IMG/VR virus record: IMGVR_UViG_3300048050_000047
Location: 1-43,769 of that record
Source: a virus
Reading direction: 5' to 3' (one strand)
Length of the DNA: 43,769 bases
Position 1 is the stretch's first letter. Each line of letters begins with the position of its first letter. A program made the translations under genes and the position numbers. Below the pieces are notes generated by a model, which saw only the letters and a list, made by a program, of their open reading frames with translations, made no database searches and was not told the origin of the DNA. Shown here in pieces: positions 6,225 to 13,175 of this stretch.

Positions 6225-8020
6225 GCCTAGCTGACGTCATCTTCCCTGGCCGTGTAGCAGCTATTCGGGCAGAGGAACAGGCCAGCGCCCAGGCCACTCT
6301 CGCTCGAGAGCATGCCCAGGCTGCCCAGGCCATCCAGGGCCTCCGGGACTATGTCCGTAAGGCCGTCACCCAGCCTACGCTCAACCCCGGTGCAACCTAT
6401 GGTTCTGCGGGCGCCCCAGGCGCGTGGGCGTCCTGGACCCGATCGAACGGCGCCAAGTGGCCCGGCGGCATGGGGAACCCCTACGGTGGCCTTTCACTCA
6501 ACCATTTCGCTCTCAGACAACAGGCCCGCGACGTCTATCACGATTCGACACAGGCCCATGCCATGGTGGACCGCTTTGCCGATACAACCGTCGATTCGGG
6601 GCTCACACTTGAACCGGAGCCCGATTACGAAATGCTCGGCATCACGCAGGCTCAGGCGGAGGACTGGCGTTCCCGAGTTCGATCGAGCTTTCACCTATGG
6701 GCCATGTCGAAGCTTCAGCACCGCAGCAAACAATACAACTTCTACCAGGCACAGCACCTCTACGCCATCGAGTCCGAGCGCGATAACGACCAGTTCACAC
6801 GGCTGTACTACAACTCGTCCTCCGACCTTCTCAACCCCCTCCAATTTGAGCTCCTCGACGCCAACCAGATCCGCGGTGACGCCATTACGGCGACGAACAT
6901 CATCGGGAAGTTCCCCGACGGAATCACGCGCAACCCGGACGGATCGGAGAAGTCATACGACATTTGGGTCCAGGATGGAGACTATCAATTCGAGACCGTG
7001 ACCATCCCTCGGATCGGCGAGAAGTCTAAGCGGGTCTTCATGCTCCACGGCTTCGTCCCCGCTTACGCTGGCCAGGGCCGGGGCTATGCCGGGATAGGCG
7101 AGATCGTTCAGGAATTTGAACTCATCGCCGACTTTGCCCTGTCCCATGAGAAGCTTGCCGTCAATCAGAGCCAGATGGTCATGTACGTCAAGCCGAGCGA
7201 CAAAAACCCTGCATCCAACCCCTTCGAGTCCCTTGGGCAGACGCCAATGGGGCCGTCCGTTATCCAGGCGGGTGCCCCCGGCTCAATGTCGGGCGTCGCC
7301 GTCAACGGCGTCACGAGTTCCCCCCTTGGCGCAGGCGTCGCCTTCACCCCCATCGAGGAATCCGTCCTCAAGACCCCAGGCTCAATGGTTGTGGCCAACC
7401 TTGCCGAGGGGGAATCCCTCGACACTCTGAGAAGTACCGCACCGTCTCCGCAGTTCGAAGCGTTCCTAGATGGCATGATGTCCTACGTCTGCGCTAGCCG
7501 CGGGATGCCTCTCGAAGTCCTCAAGATGGCTTTCAACAACAACTACAGCGCATCAAGGGCTGCGCTTCTCCTTTTCTGGCGCGTAGTCCAGATGCGCCGC
7601 GAGCATATCGCCGCTGACCTCCTCGACCCCATCTACGAGATGTGGCTCTCCGAAGAGATCGCGGCCGGCCGTGTGACCTGCCCCGGATGGCAGGACCCCC
7701 GCTTGCGCCGCGCGTGGCTCGCCTGCCGGTGGAACGGTACACCGATGCCGAATATCGACCCGAGCAAGTCTGCCCAGGCTGATCTTCTCTACGCCAAGAT
7801 GGGCGCCCAGACCTTCGACGATATCGCCCGGAACTTCAACGGCAGCTCAGGGAAGGCCAACCGCGCCAAGATGGCCACGGAGCTCAAGGAGCTCGAGGCC
7901 TCAGGCATCAACCCCTTCAACTCCACGGGAGCCATCGACCAGGCAGATGATGAGTCTTCCGAGCCTGTACGTCCGAAAAGCTCGGACAAGAAGCAAACGA
8001 AACAAGGAGCGCAAGAATGA
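6221..8020 (+). CDS. Portal protein, lambda GpB family
   Basis: The 599-residue protein forms the dodecameric channel at one head vertex, through which DNA enters and leaves. An N-terminal helical segment is followed by the family pattern: HFALRQQARDVYHDSTQAHAMVDRFADTTVDSGLTLEPEPD (about 90-130), the wing and stem region (about 160-300), and the FEAFLDGMMSYVCASRGMPLEVLKMAFNNNYSASRAALLLFWRVV block (about 410-455), highly characteristic of lambda-type portals. The C-terminus is charged and disordered-looking. Its start overlaps the preceding stop and its stop overlaps the next gene, so translation is coupled. Confidence 0.95.
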   Translation: MSLADVIFPGRVAAIRAEEQASAQATLAREHAQAAQAIQGLRDYVRKAVTQPTLNPGATYGSAGAPGAWASWTRSNGAKWPGGMGNPYGGLSLNHFALRQQARDVYHDSTQAHAMVDRFADTTVDSGLTLEPEPDYEMLGITQAQAEDWRSRVRSSFHLWAMSKLQHRSKQYNFYQAQHLYAIESERDNDQFTRLYYNSSSDLLNPLQFELLDANQIRGDAITATNIIGKFPDGITRNPDGSEKSYDIWVQDGDYQFETVTIPRIGEKSKRVFMLHGFVPAYAGQGRGYAGIGEIVQEFELIADFALSHEKLAVNQSQMVMYVKPSDKNPASNPFESLGQTPMGPSVIQAGAPGSMSGVAVNGVTSSPLGAGVAFTPIEESVLKTPGSMVVANLAEGESLDTLRSTAPSPQFEAFLDGMMSYVCASRGMPLEVLKMAFNNNYSASRAALLLFWRVVQMRREHIAADLLDPIYEMWLSEEIAAGRVTCPGWQDPRLRRAWLACRWNGTPMPNIDPSKSAQADLLYAKMGAQTFDDIARNFNGSSGKANRAKMATELKELEASGINPFNSTGAIDQADDESSEPVRPKSSDKKQTKQGAQE

Positions 8021-9513
8021 ACATAAACGGCAGATTCGATGGCCGGAATATCATTACCAAGGGCCGCTGCGCCGCGACGCTCACCTCCGGCTTCGTTGAT
8101 GTCGGTGGCGCCGCCCTCCTCCTTGACCAGCAGGCCTTGCTGGGGATCCCCGCGAAGCTGGGCATCTCCAGCTCGAGCGTAAGAGATTCGGCTGCACAAA
8201 CCTTGTCCGCAATAGGAGGGACCTCGCGCTCCTGGTACGGCATCTGCTGCGACTTGACGGGGGCTCTGTGGGCTACGGTTAACGGCGGGGACATCTACAG
8301 GTGCCCCCCCGGATCGACCACCTTCACCGCGATCGGGGGAACCTCGCGAAACTGGTACGGGATCTGCTGCGATCCGTCGGGAACCCTGTGGGCTACGGTC
8401 GTCTCTGGGGACATCTACACATGCCCGGCGGGATCGACCACTTTCACCGCGATTGGGGGGACCTCTCGCACCTGGAGCGGGATTTGCTCCGACCTGGCGG
8501 GGAATATCTGGGCCACGGTCAACGGTGGGGACATCTACATGTGCCCGGCCGGTTCGACCACCTTCACCGCGATCGGGGGCGCTTCTCTAGGTTACGCCGG
8601 GATCTGCTGCGATCCCTCGGGCAACCTCTGGGCTACGGTATCTGGCGTCGCAATCTACAAATGCCCGGCGGGTTCGTCGACGTTTACTTCGATCAGTGGG
8701 ACGTCTCGCGGATGGTACGGCATCTGCTCCGACCCCTCAGGGAATATCTGGGCGGTAGTCAACAGCGGGGACGTCTACAAGTGCCCGGCAGGCTCGACCA
8801 CCTTCACCGCGATAGGGGGCGGTCCCCGGTCATGGTGGGGCATCTGCTCCGACCTGGCTGGGAATATCTGGGCCTTCGTCAACGGCGGCGACATCTACAC
8901 GTTCCCCGGATTCGGTGCCCGCACGCTTTTCCTTCTTGGCCTTGGGGCGACAGGACAGTTTCAGACAGAGACCATTGCCCTGAATGGCCAGAGCGTTGTC
9001 ACGACGGTTAATACCTGGTACCGCCTCTTCTTCGCTCGGTGCTTGACGACGGGCACGGATCTTGCAAATGCCGGAGACCTCTACATCGTCAAGACAGGGA
9101 CTGGCGGCACGTATACCAACGGCGTCCCCGGGGTATTCACCATCGCGTCAGCCATCCTGAAGATCCTCCTTGGCGCTACGGACGGGGGAAGTACCTGGTA
9201 CACGACGCCGTTTTATGACCCTCGGCCCGTTAAGATCCCGGCACTCCTCTGGCAGGTCGACCAGATAGATGTCTCCATCAATACCGCTGCGGCTGGCGGG
9301 ATAATCGTCCTTCTCGCGCGAGACCTCGCCAACAACGAGGCCCCCATCCGCGAGGAAGCGTTCTATCTGCCCTCGACGGGGGGAACGTTCTCCTTCGATC
9401 TGAGGAAGTACGAGCTCATCTACGGTCCGAATACGGACATCAGGGTCCTGGTCATGACCAACACCGCCGGCGCCGTATCCGCTGGAATGTCGATCACCAA
9501 GCTCAACTACTAG
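8017..9513 (+). CDS. Propeller-like repeat virion protein (six 40-residue repeats)
   Basis: The 498-residue protein has about 60 N-terminal residues that read like a decoration-protein start (GRCAATLTSGFVDVGGAALLLD). Residues 69-308 are six near-identical 40-residue repeats of the form TSR-x-WYGICCDPSGNLWATV followed by GGDIYxCPAGSTTFTAIGG. The 120-bp DNA repeats span about 8221-8940. About 190 unrelated C-terminal residues follow, rich in beta strands. Repeats of this length with W/G/D turns resemble blades of a six-bladed beta-propeller. It is coupled to the portal gene (ATGA), so it is probably a structural or host-contact protein of the particle. Two to three Cys per repeat is unusual. 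Function is inferred. Confidence 0.6.
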   Translation: MNINGRFDGRNIITKGRCAATLTSGFVDVGGAALLLDQQALLGIPAKLGISSSSVRDSAAQTLSAIGGTSRSWYGICCDLTGALWATVNGGDIYRCPPGSTTFTAIGGTSRNWYGICCDPSGTLWATVVSGDIYTCPAGSTTFTAIGGTSRTWSGICSDLAGNIWATVNGGDIYMCPAGSTTFTAIGGASLGYAGICCDPSGNLWATVSGVAIYKCPAGSSTFTSISGTSRGWYGICSDPSGNIWAVVNSGDVYKCPAGSTTFTAIGGGPRSWWGICSDLAGNIWAFVNGGDIYTFPGFGARTLFLLGLGATGQFQTETIALNGQSVVTTVNTWYRLFFARCLTTGTDLANAGDLYIVKTGTGGTYTNGVPGVFTIASAILKILLGATDGGSTWYTTPFYDPRPVKIPALLWQVDQIDVSINTAAAGGIIVLLARDLANNEAPIREEAFYLPSTGGTFSFDLRKYELIYGPNTDIRVLVMTNTAGAVSAGMSITKLNY

Positions 9514-9523
9514 GAGACACAGG

Positions 9524-9835
9524 ATGGCCCCCCTGCGAAAGTTGCCGGAAACCGACCACGACATTCTGATCAGCATGTGGACGACCCTCGTCGGCACCAA
9601 CGGCGAGGGACTCCTTGGGAAGTTCGAGAAGTTCAGCGAAAAAACGGATTTTCGCCTGTCCGCTGTTGAACAGAAACTTCCAAGCATGTGGACCCGCCAG
9701 GATCACGACAAATCCAAGGCCGCTGAGATTGAAGATGCGGGCATAGCGAAAAAACGTCGCAAGGTAAGCACGCGAGAATGGATCCTCATCGCCATGACGT
9801 TTATCGGCCCTATCGCCGCCGTGCTCATCAAGTAG
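9524..9835 (+). CDS. Small protein with C-terminal membrane anchor, XhlA/holin-accessory-like
   Basis: The 103-residue protein has a soluble charged helical N-terminal part (FEKFSEKTDFRLSAVEQKLPS), a basic stretch (AKKRRKVSTREW) and one C-terminal membrane segment (ILIAMTFIGPIAAVLI). This one-span, tail-anchored topology is that of XhlA-type lysis proteins and of some type III holins. It opens the lysis-like cassette, eleven bases after the propeller gene, with GGAG upstream of ATG 9524. Lysis function is inferred from topology and neighbours. Confidence 0.5.
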   Translation: MAPLRKLPETDHDILISMWTTLVGTNGEGLLGKFEKFSEKTDFRLSAVEQKLPSMWTRQDHDKSKAAEIEDAGIAKKRRKVSTREWILIAMTFIGPIAAVLIK

Positions 9836-9844
9836 GAGCGCGGC

Positions 9845-10309
9845 ATGATCTACCAGACTGACGACGAATTCGAGCCTGACGTCAGGCATTCGGGGTGCTA
9901 TTTCATTTCGCTGATTTGGCAACTCAATCGCCACTTCGGTATCCCGCTTCTAGATCATAAAGTCATCGAAACCATATACAACACGGAAGAGCACTGCGAC
10001 GCCAACAACAACGGCGTCACCGATATGAACCCCGAGGCATTCATCGCAGATCCTCAGGGGGTGGTCGATTTCATCGTTCCGGGTAAGGTCCAATTTGTCG
10101 GAATGGCTGCGAAGGACTACCAGTGTAAGCCCAATGAGTTCGCAATTCAGTGTTGGTACAACCCCGCCACGAAGTTCCACCATTTTGTCGCTGAGGTTGA
10201 TGGCAAGGTCGGCTATGACCCCATCGAGGGAGGCAGCAGGACCGTAAGGGAAGGCGCCATCGAATCCAAGCGCATCTATATAGATTTGACTATACCGCTG
10301 ATGGTGTGA
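9845..10309 (+). CDS. Putative papain/C39-like cysteine peptidase, candidate endolysin
   Basis: The 154-residue protein places Cys18 in HSGCYFISLIWQLNRHFG, which resembles the nucleophile helix of papain-fold and C39-type peptidases. Near the C-terminus HHFVAEVDGKVGYDP places His112/His113 twelve residues before an Asp125-Pro, the same spacing style as the C39 His and Asp. There is no signal peptide. It lies between an XhlA-like protein and a small multi-span membrane protein, so it could be the cell-wall hydrolase of the phage. No other endolysin candidate is seen in the window. The catalytic assignment is from motif reading only. Confidence 0.5.
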   Translation: MIYQTDDEFEPDVRHSGCYFISLIWQLNRHFGIPLLDHKVIETIYNTEEHCDANNNGVTDMNPEAFIADPQGVVDFIVPGKVQFVGMAAKDYQCKPNEFAIQCWYNPATKFHHFVAEVDGKVGYDPIEGGSRTVREGAIESKRIYIDLTIPLMV

Positions 10310-10313
10310 TCGC

Positions 10314-10568
10314 ATGAAAAGGATACTTATTTTTATTGCGAGATTCATCCTCGAGATTTTTACCGACACGCAGAACCGCCCGGAGATCAAGGTCATCCTG
10401 GGCGTCCCCATCATCATCATCGCCGTCGTTTATGGACTCGTGACAGGAGACTGGAAGGTTGGTTTCCTCTACCTCTCAGGGCTGGGCGTAGGGCTCATCG
10501 GCGGGACGGCGATAACCGATGCAGTCCTGGACAATCGCCGCGGCCCCGGCCCCTCGGGCCAGGAGTAA
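10314..10568 (+). CDS. Small membrane protein, holin candidate
   Basis: The 84-residue protein has an N-terminal hydrophobic amphipathic segment (MKRILIFIARFILEIF), then two strong membrane spans (VILGVPIIIIAVVYGLV and VGFLYLSGLGVGLIGGTAIT) and a short charged, proline-rich tail. Size, two to three spans and position four bases after the peptidase gene fit a class II/III holin, which makes pores in the inner membrane to time lysis. Its stop lies just before the spanin-like pair. Confidence 0.55.
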   Translation: MKRILIFIARFILEIFTDTQNRPEIKVILGVPIIIIAVVYGLVTGDWKVGFLYLSGLGVGLIGGTAITDAVLDNRRGPGPSGQE

Positions 10569-10570
10569 CA

Positions 10571-11173
10571 ATGTGCGGAAATATTTCGTTGTCTTCGCTG
10601 CGGGCCTCTTGGCCGGCCTTGTCCTTGCGGCGGGGCTGGGCTATCTGCTGCTGTATCAGCCTCTTGCTGTTGCTCACGCCAAGGATCTCGAGCGCGCAGA
10701 CCACCTCGCCAGCGCCTACGCCTCCGTTGTCTCAGCAGGGGACAACCTTGCTCGAGATCTCCGAACTTCTCGTGACGCGACTGACCGAGCGACAATCGCA
10801 AGCAGAAACACAAGCGCAGAATTCGCAAAATATCGAGCAGGCATTGAACAGCGTGACCGCGAACGACGCGCAGAGCTCGACCGCATCATCAGCGCAGTCA
10901 GTCAAAGTGCAATCAGGGCTCAATCTATCGCAAGCGGAGCTTCTGGCGATCTCGAATTGGCTCGGGATCTCCGTGACAGACTTCGCATCTTTGTCGAAGG
11001 CCTTGGAAAACTACAAGCAGCAAGTAGCCCTTAACCTCAAGGCCGTGGAGAAAGAACGAGATGCCGCGCTCGTGGTGGCGAAGCTCAACGGAATTTACTT
11101 GAAAATCGGCATTGGCGTCATCAGCGTCGCGGGGATCTATGAGGGCGGCCGCGCCCTGAAGTGGTGGAAATAG
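10571..11173 (+). CDS. Secreted/membrane coiled-coil protein overlapping an i-spanin-like gene
   Basis: The 200-residue frame begins at ATG 10571 with AGGAG five bases upstream. A hydrophobic segment (WAICCCISLLLLL) ending TPRISSAQ looks like a signal peptide with cleavage after SSA. A proline-rich stretch, a Gln/Ser-rich coiled coil (ERQSQAETQAQNSQNIEQAL) and a C-terminal membrane span (LKIGIGVISVAGIYEG) with basic end follow. It overlaps, in the +1 frame, the gene starting two bases later. This recalls the nested Rz/Rz1 spanin pair, where the +1-frame protein is the outer partner, although it is far longer than Rz1 and has no lipobox. Confidence 0.6.
   Translation: MCGNISLSSLRASWPALSLRRGWAICCCISLLLLLTPRISSAQTTSPAPTPPLSQQGTTLLEISELLVTRLTERQSQAETQAQNSQNIEQALNSVTANDAQSSTASSAQSVKVQSGLNLSQAELLAISNWLGISVTDFASLSKALENYKQQVALNLKAVEKERDAALVVAKLNGIYLKIGIGVISVAGIYEGGRALKWWK
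10573..11034 (+). CDS. Rz-like inner-membrane spanin candidate (nested with the +1 frame)
   Basis: This frame, from GTG 10573, gives 153 residues. An N-terminal membrane anchor (YFVVFAAGLLAGLVLAAGLGYLLLY) is followed by about 120 periplasmic residues forming an Arg/Glu/Ala-rich coiled coil (DLARDLRTSRDATDRATIA, AKYRAGIEQRDRERRAEL). That is the architecture of Rz, the inner-membrane spanin. It shares one ribosome site with the overlapping gene whose ATG starts two bases earlier. Both frames look protein-like for more than 150 codons, which is rare by chance; if only one is real, the longer frame B (10571-11173) has the more complete set of signals. Confidence 0.5.
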   Translation: MRKYFVVFAAGLLAGLVLAAGLGYLLLYQPLAVAHAKDLERADHLASAYASVVSAGDNLARDLRTSRDATDRATIASRNTSAEFAKYRAGIEQRDRERRAELDRIISAVSQSAIRAQSIASGASGDLELARDLRDRLRIFVEGLGKLQAASSP

Positions 11174-11236
11174 TGGATTTCACCAAGCGCATGCTCAGCA
11201 ACCAAGACCAAACCATATTCTACGTGACGTCTAAAG

Positions 11237-11248
11237 TTATCCTAGGGT
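11237..11248 (+). promoter_or_regulatory. Late regulatory element copy 3 (TTATCCTAGGGT)
   Basis: The 12-mer is identical to the right arm of the palindrome at 5834-5858 and ends 34 bases before ATG 11283 of the prohead protease gene. The left arm is not conserved. It separates the inserted lysis cassette from the rest of the head genes and may restart transcription there. Confidence 0.55.
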
Positions 11249-11282
11249 CCGCCCCTCTTTGCCCTGTGGTAGCGTTCCCCTG

Positions 11283-12680
11283 ATGAGATTCCAATTGTGG
11301 GCCATGGAGCCGTCCTACCTCGAAAACTGGCTGTCGCGCCGTGAGAACATCACCGCCGAAGCCATCGCGGCATTCCTTGCCCGCACTCCCGACGACGAAG
11401 ACGACGACCCTCTTGACGACATCCTCGACATCGATGGCTCGACCGCGACCATCCGCATCTGCGGACCCCTCTCCCAGTCTGGCCCCTCCAGGTGGGACCG
11501 CTACTTCGACGGCGCCGACGCCGGCACCGGATACCAGCAGATCATCGACGCCTTCGACGAGGCCGAGACCACTCCGGGCGTCGACAATATCACCGCCAAA
11601 ATAAATACTCCTGGCGGAGATGTTGCCGGCGGCGATCTGGTTTGGCAACGCATCCGCGCCTGCAAAATTCCCGTCACCGCCGAGTCCCACGGCATGATCG
11701 CCAGTATGGGCTTTTGGATCGCATCCGCATGCACGAGAATCGTTGCGACCTCTCCCTCTGATTCCATTGGCTCAATTGGCATCAAGATCGCAGGAATTGA
11801 CGATACCGAATACCTCAAAGGCCTTGGGCTTAAACGTGTCGAGATTTTCTCGAAAAATGCGTCCAACAAAGCCGCAAGCGTCTCCACCAAGGCCGGCCGT
11901 GACATCCTCCAGGAACGCTGTGACGCCCTCGAGCGCTGCTTCCTGGATCGCGTAGCCGAGGGCCGTGGCGTCACCGCCGACTATGTCGCGCAGAACTTTG
12001 GCCAGGGCGGCCTCCTTCTCGCCCGCGACCCCGATCCGACCCGCGCTAGCGCCATCGGCGTCAAGATGATCGATGGCATCATCAACCTCCACGCTCAAGC
12101 CAATGCTGCACCCACCCAAGGCCCTGCCACTACCTTCGCCCTAGCGTCCGAATTGATCGGACATGATCAAGTCTCTGACCCCGCGCCCAACGCGGGCAGC
12201 CATAACCAGGAGGGTAAACCCATGACGTTCGAAGAGTTCATGGCCCAGAACCCCGACGCCCGCGCCCGGCTCGACCAGATGAAAGCCGATGCGAGGTCTG
12301 AGGGATACAAGGCCGCCAAGGCCGAGACCGCCCGCGTAGGCGCGATTCTCGCATCCGACACCTACAGCGCCAACAAGATTGTCAAGGCGAAGGCGCTCGC
12401 GGCCCTCAAGGGCGAGGCGTCCATGGAGGCGCTCGAGTCCGTCGTCACCATGGCCGACATGCTCGCCGAGCAGACCAAGTCCGACGCCGCCGCGGCCGAG
12501 CAGGAAAGGCAGGAAGAGACGGCGGCTCAGGCCGACCAGACTCAGCCCATCGACGTGACCAAACTCACCGCCGAGGGCGTCGCCAAGCTCACCAAAGAGC
12601 AGCTCGCGGCCTTCACGCCCACGCAGCTCGCGATGGTCGAGCGTATCTCCCTCGGCCTCGCCGTCGAGAAGAAGGAGTAA
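11283..12680 (+). CDS. Prohead protease (S49/SppA-like, lambda gpC type) with C-terminal scaffold
   Basis: The 465-residue protein has an S49 serine-protease domain. KINTPGGDV (106-114) is the glycine-rich oxyanion strand, and SHGMIASMGFWIAS (135-148) places the nucleophile at Ser141. The domain ends near residue 260. The remaining part, rich in Ala/Glu/Lys, is the scaffold that is also made alone from an internal start at 12222, as lambda C and Nu3 are. The enzyme acts inside the prohead during capsid maturation. I chose ATG 11283; in-frame codons upstream (11259) lack a ribosome site and would shorten the leader behind the late element. Confidence 0.92.
   Translation: MRFQLWAMEPSYLENWLSRRENITAEAIAAFLARTPDDEDDDPLDDILDIDGSTATIRICGPLSQSGPSRWDRYFDGADAGTGYQQIIDAFDEAETTPGVDNITAKINTPGGDVAGGDLVWQRIRACKIPVTAESHGMIASMGFWIASACTRIVATSPSDSIGSIGIKIAGIDDTEYLKGLGLKRVEIFSKNASNKAASVSTKAGRDILQERCDALERCFLDRVAEGRGVTADYVAQNFGQGGLLLARDPDPTRASAIGVKMIDGIINLHAQANAAPTQGPATTFALASELIGHDQVSDPAPNAGSHNQEGKPMTFEEFMAQNPDARARLDQMKADARSEGYKAAKAETARVGAILASDTYSANKIVKAKALAALKGEASMEALESVVTMADMLAEQTKSDAAAAEQERQEETAAQADQTQPIDVTKLTAEGVAKLTKEQLAAFTPTQLAMVERISLGLAVEKKE
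12222..12680 (+). CDS. Internal-start scaffold protein, Nu3-like
   Basis: Inside the protease gene, in the same frame, ATG 12222 is preceded by AGGAGGG (12208-12214), a far better ribosome site than that of the full-length gene. The 152-residue product is acidic, Ala/Glu/Lys/Gln-rich and helical, as expected of a scaffold around which the capsid assembles before being degraded by the protease. The nested protease/scaffold arrangement is established for lambda C/Nu3. Confidence 0.75.
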   Translation: MTFEEFMAQNPDARARLDQMKADARSEGYKAAKAETARVGAILASDTYSANKIVKAKALAALKGEASMEALESVVTMADMLAEQTKSDAAAAEQERQEETAAQADQTQPIDVTKLTAEGVAKLTKEQLAAFTPTQLAMVERISLGLAVEKKE

Positions 12681-12683
12681 GCC

Positions 12684-13151
12684 ATGGCTATACAGAACTC
12701 CGGAACCAACAATATCGCCCCCCTGATTCTGGGAAACAATCCGAAAATCCGCGAGCAGGAGATCATCAAACAGGATGCCTCCCGCACAGTCCTCCTGGCG
12801 GCCGGCACCGTCATGGGCCTCATCGCCGCCTCGCAGAAGTGGATCCCCGTAACTTCCGCGACCGTCGCCAACACGGACGGTTCGGCCTGGCGCTTGGGCA
12901 TCCTTCTCCAGGACATTTCCGCCGCAGCGCTCGCGGCCGCCGACGTGACGGCCATGGTGCTCATCGGCGACGCGATCGTCGATTCGAACCTCCTGGTCTT
13001 CGACAAAGGATCCACGGGATCCCTCACGGCCCAGGCCCTCACCACCACCATCGGCTCGGGCGTCATCTACGCCACGACGATCCAGGAACGCCTCGAGGGG
13101 TACGACATCTTCGCCGCAGCCACCGTCGCCGCCTCCGCGGTCGAGAACTAA
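12684..13151 (+). CDS. Head decoration protein, lambda gpD-like
   Basis: The 155-residue protein follows the scaffold by three bases and precedes the major capsid gene, the gpD position. The sequence has the gpD-family run of short strands and small residues (DASRTVLLAAGTVMGLIA, WRLGILLQDISAAALAAADVTAMVLIGDAIVDSNLL). gpD trimers bind the expanded capsid and stabilise it against DNA pressure. It is longer than lambda gpD (110 residues), with a longer N-terminal arm. Confidence 0.85.
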   Translation: MAIQNSGTNNIAPLILGNNPKIREQEIIKQDASRTVLLAAGTVMGLIAASQKWIPVTSATVANTDGSAWRLGILLQDISAAALAAADVTAMVLIGDAIVDSNLLVFDKGSTGSLTAQALTTTIGSGVIYATTIQERLEGYDIFAAATVAASAVEN

Positions 13152-13175
13152 GCCGAATAGGCACAGGAGAAACAA

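Noticed and set aside
8221-8940. The 120-bp repeats as a CRISPR array or non-coding satellite
   Set aside because: The units are contiguous without spacers and keep one open frame, so they are protein repeats.
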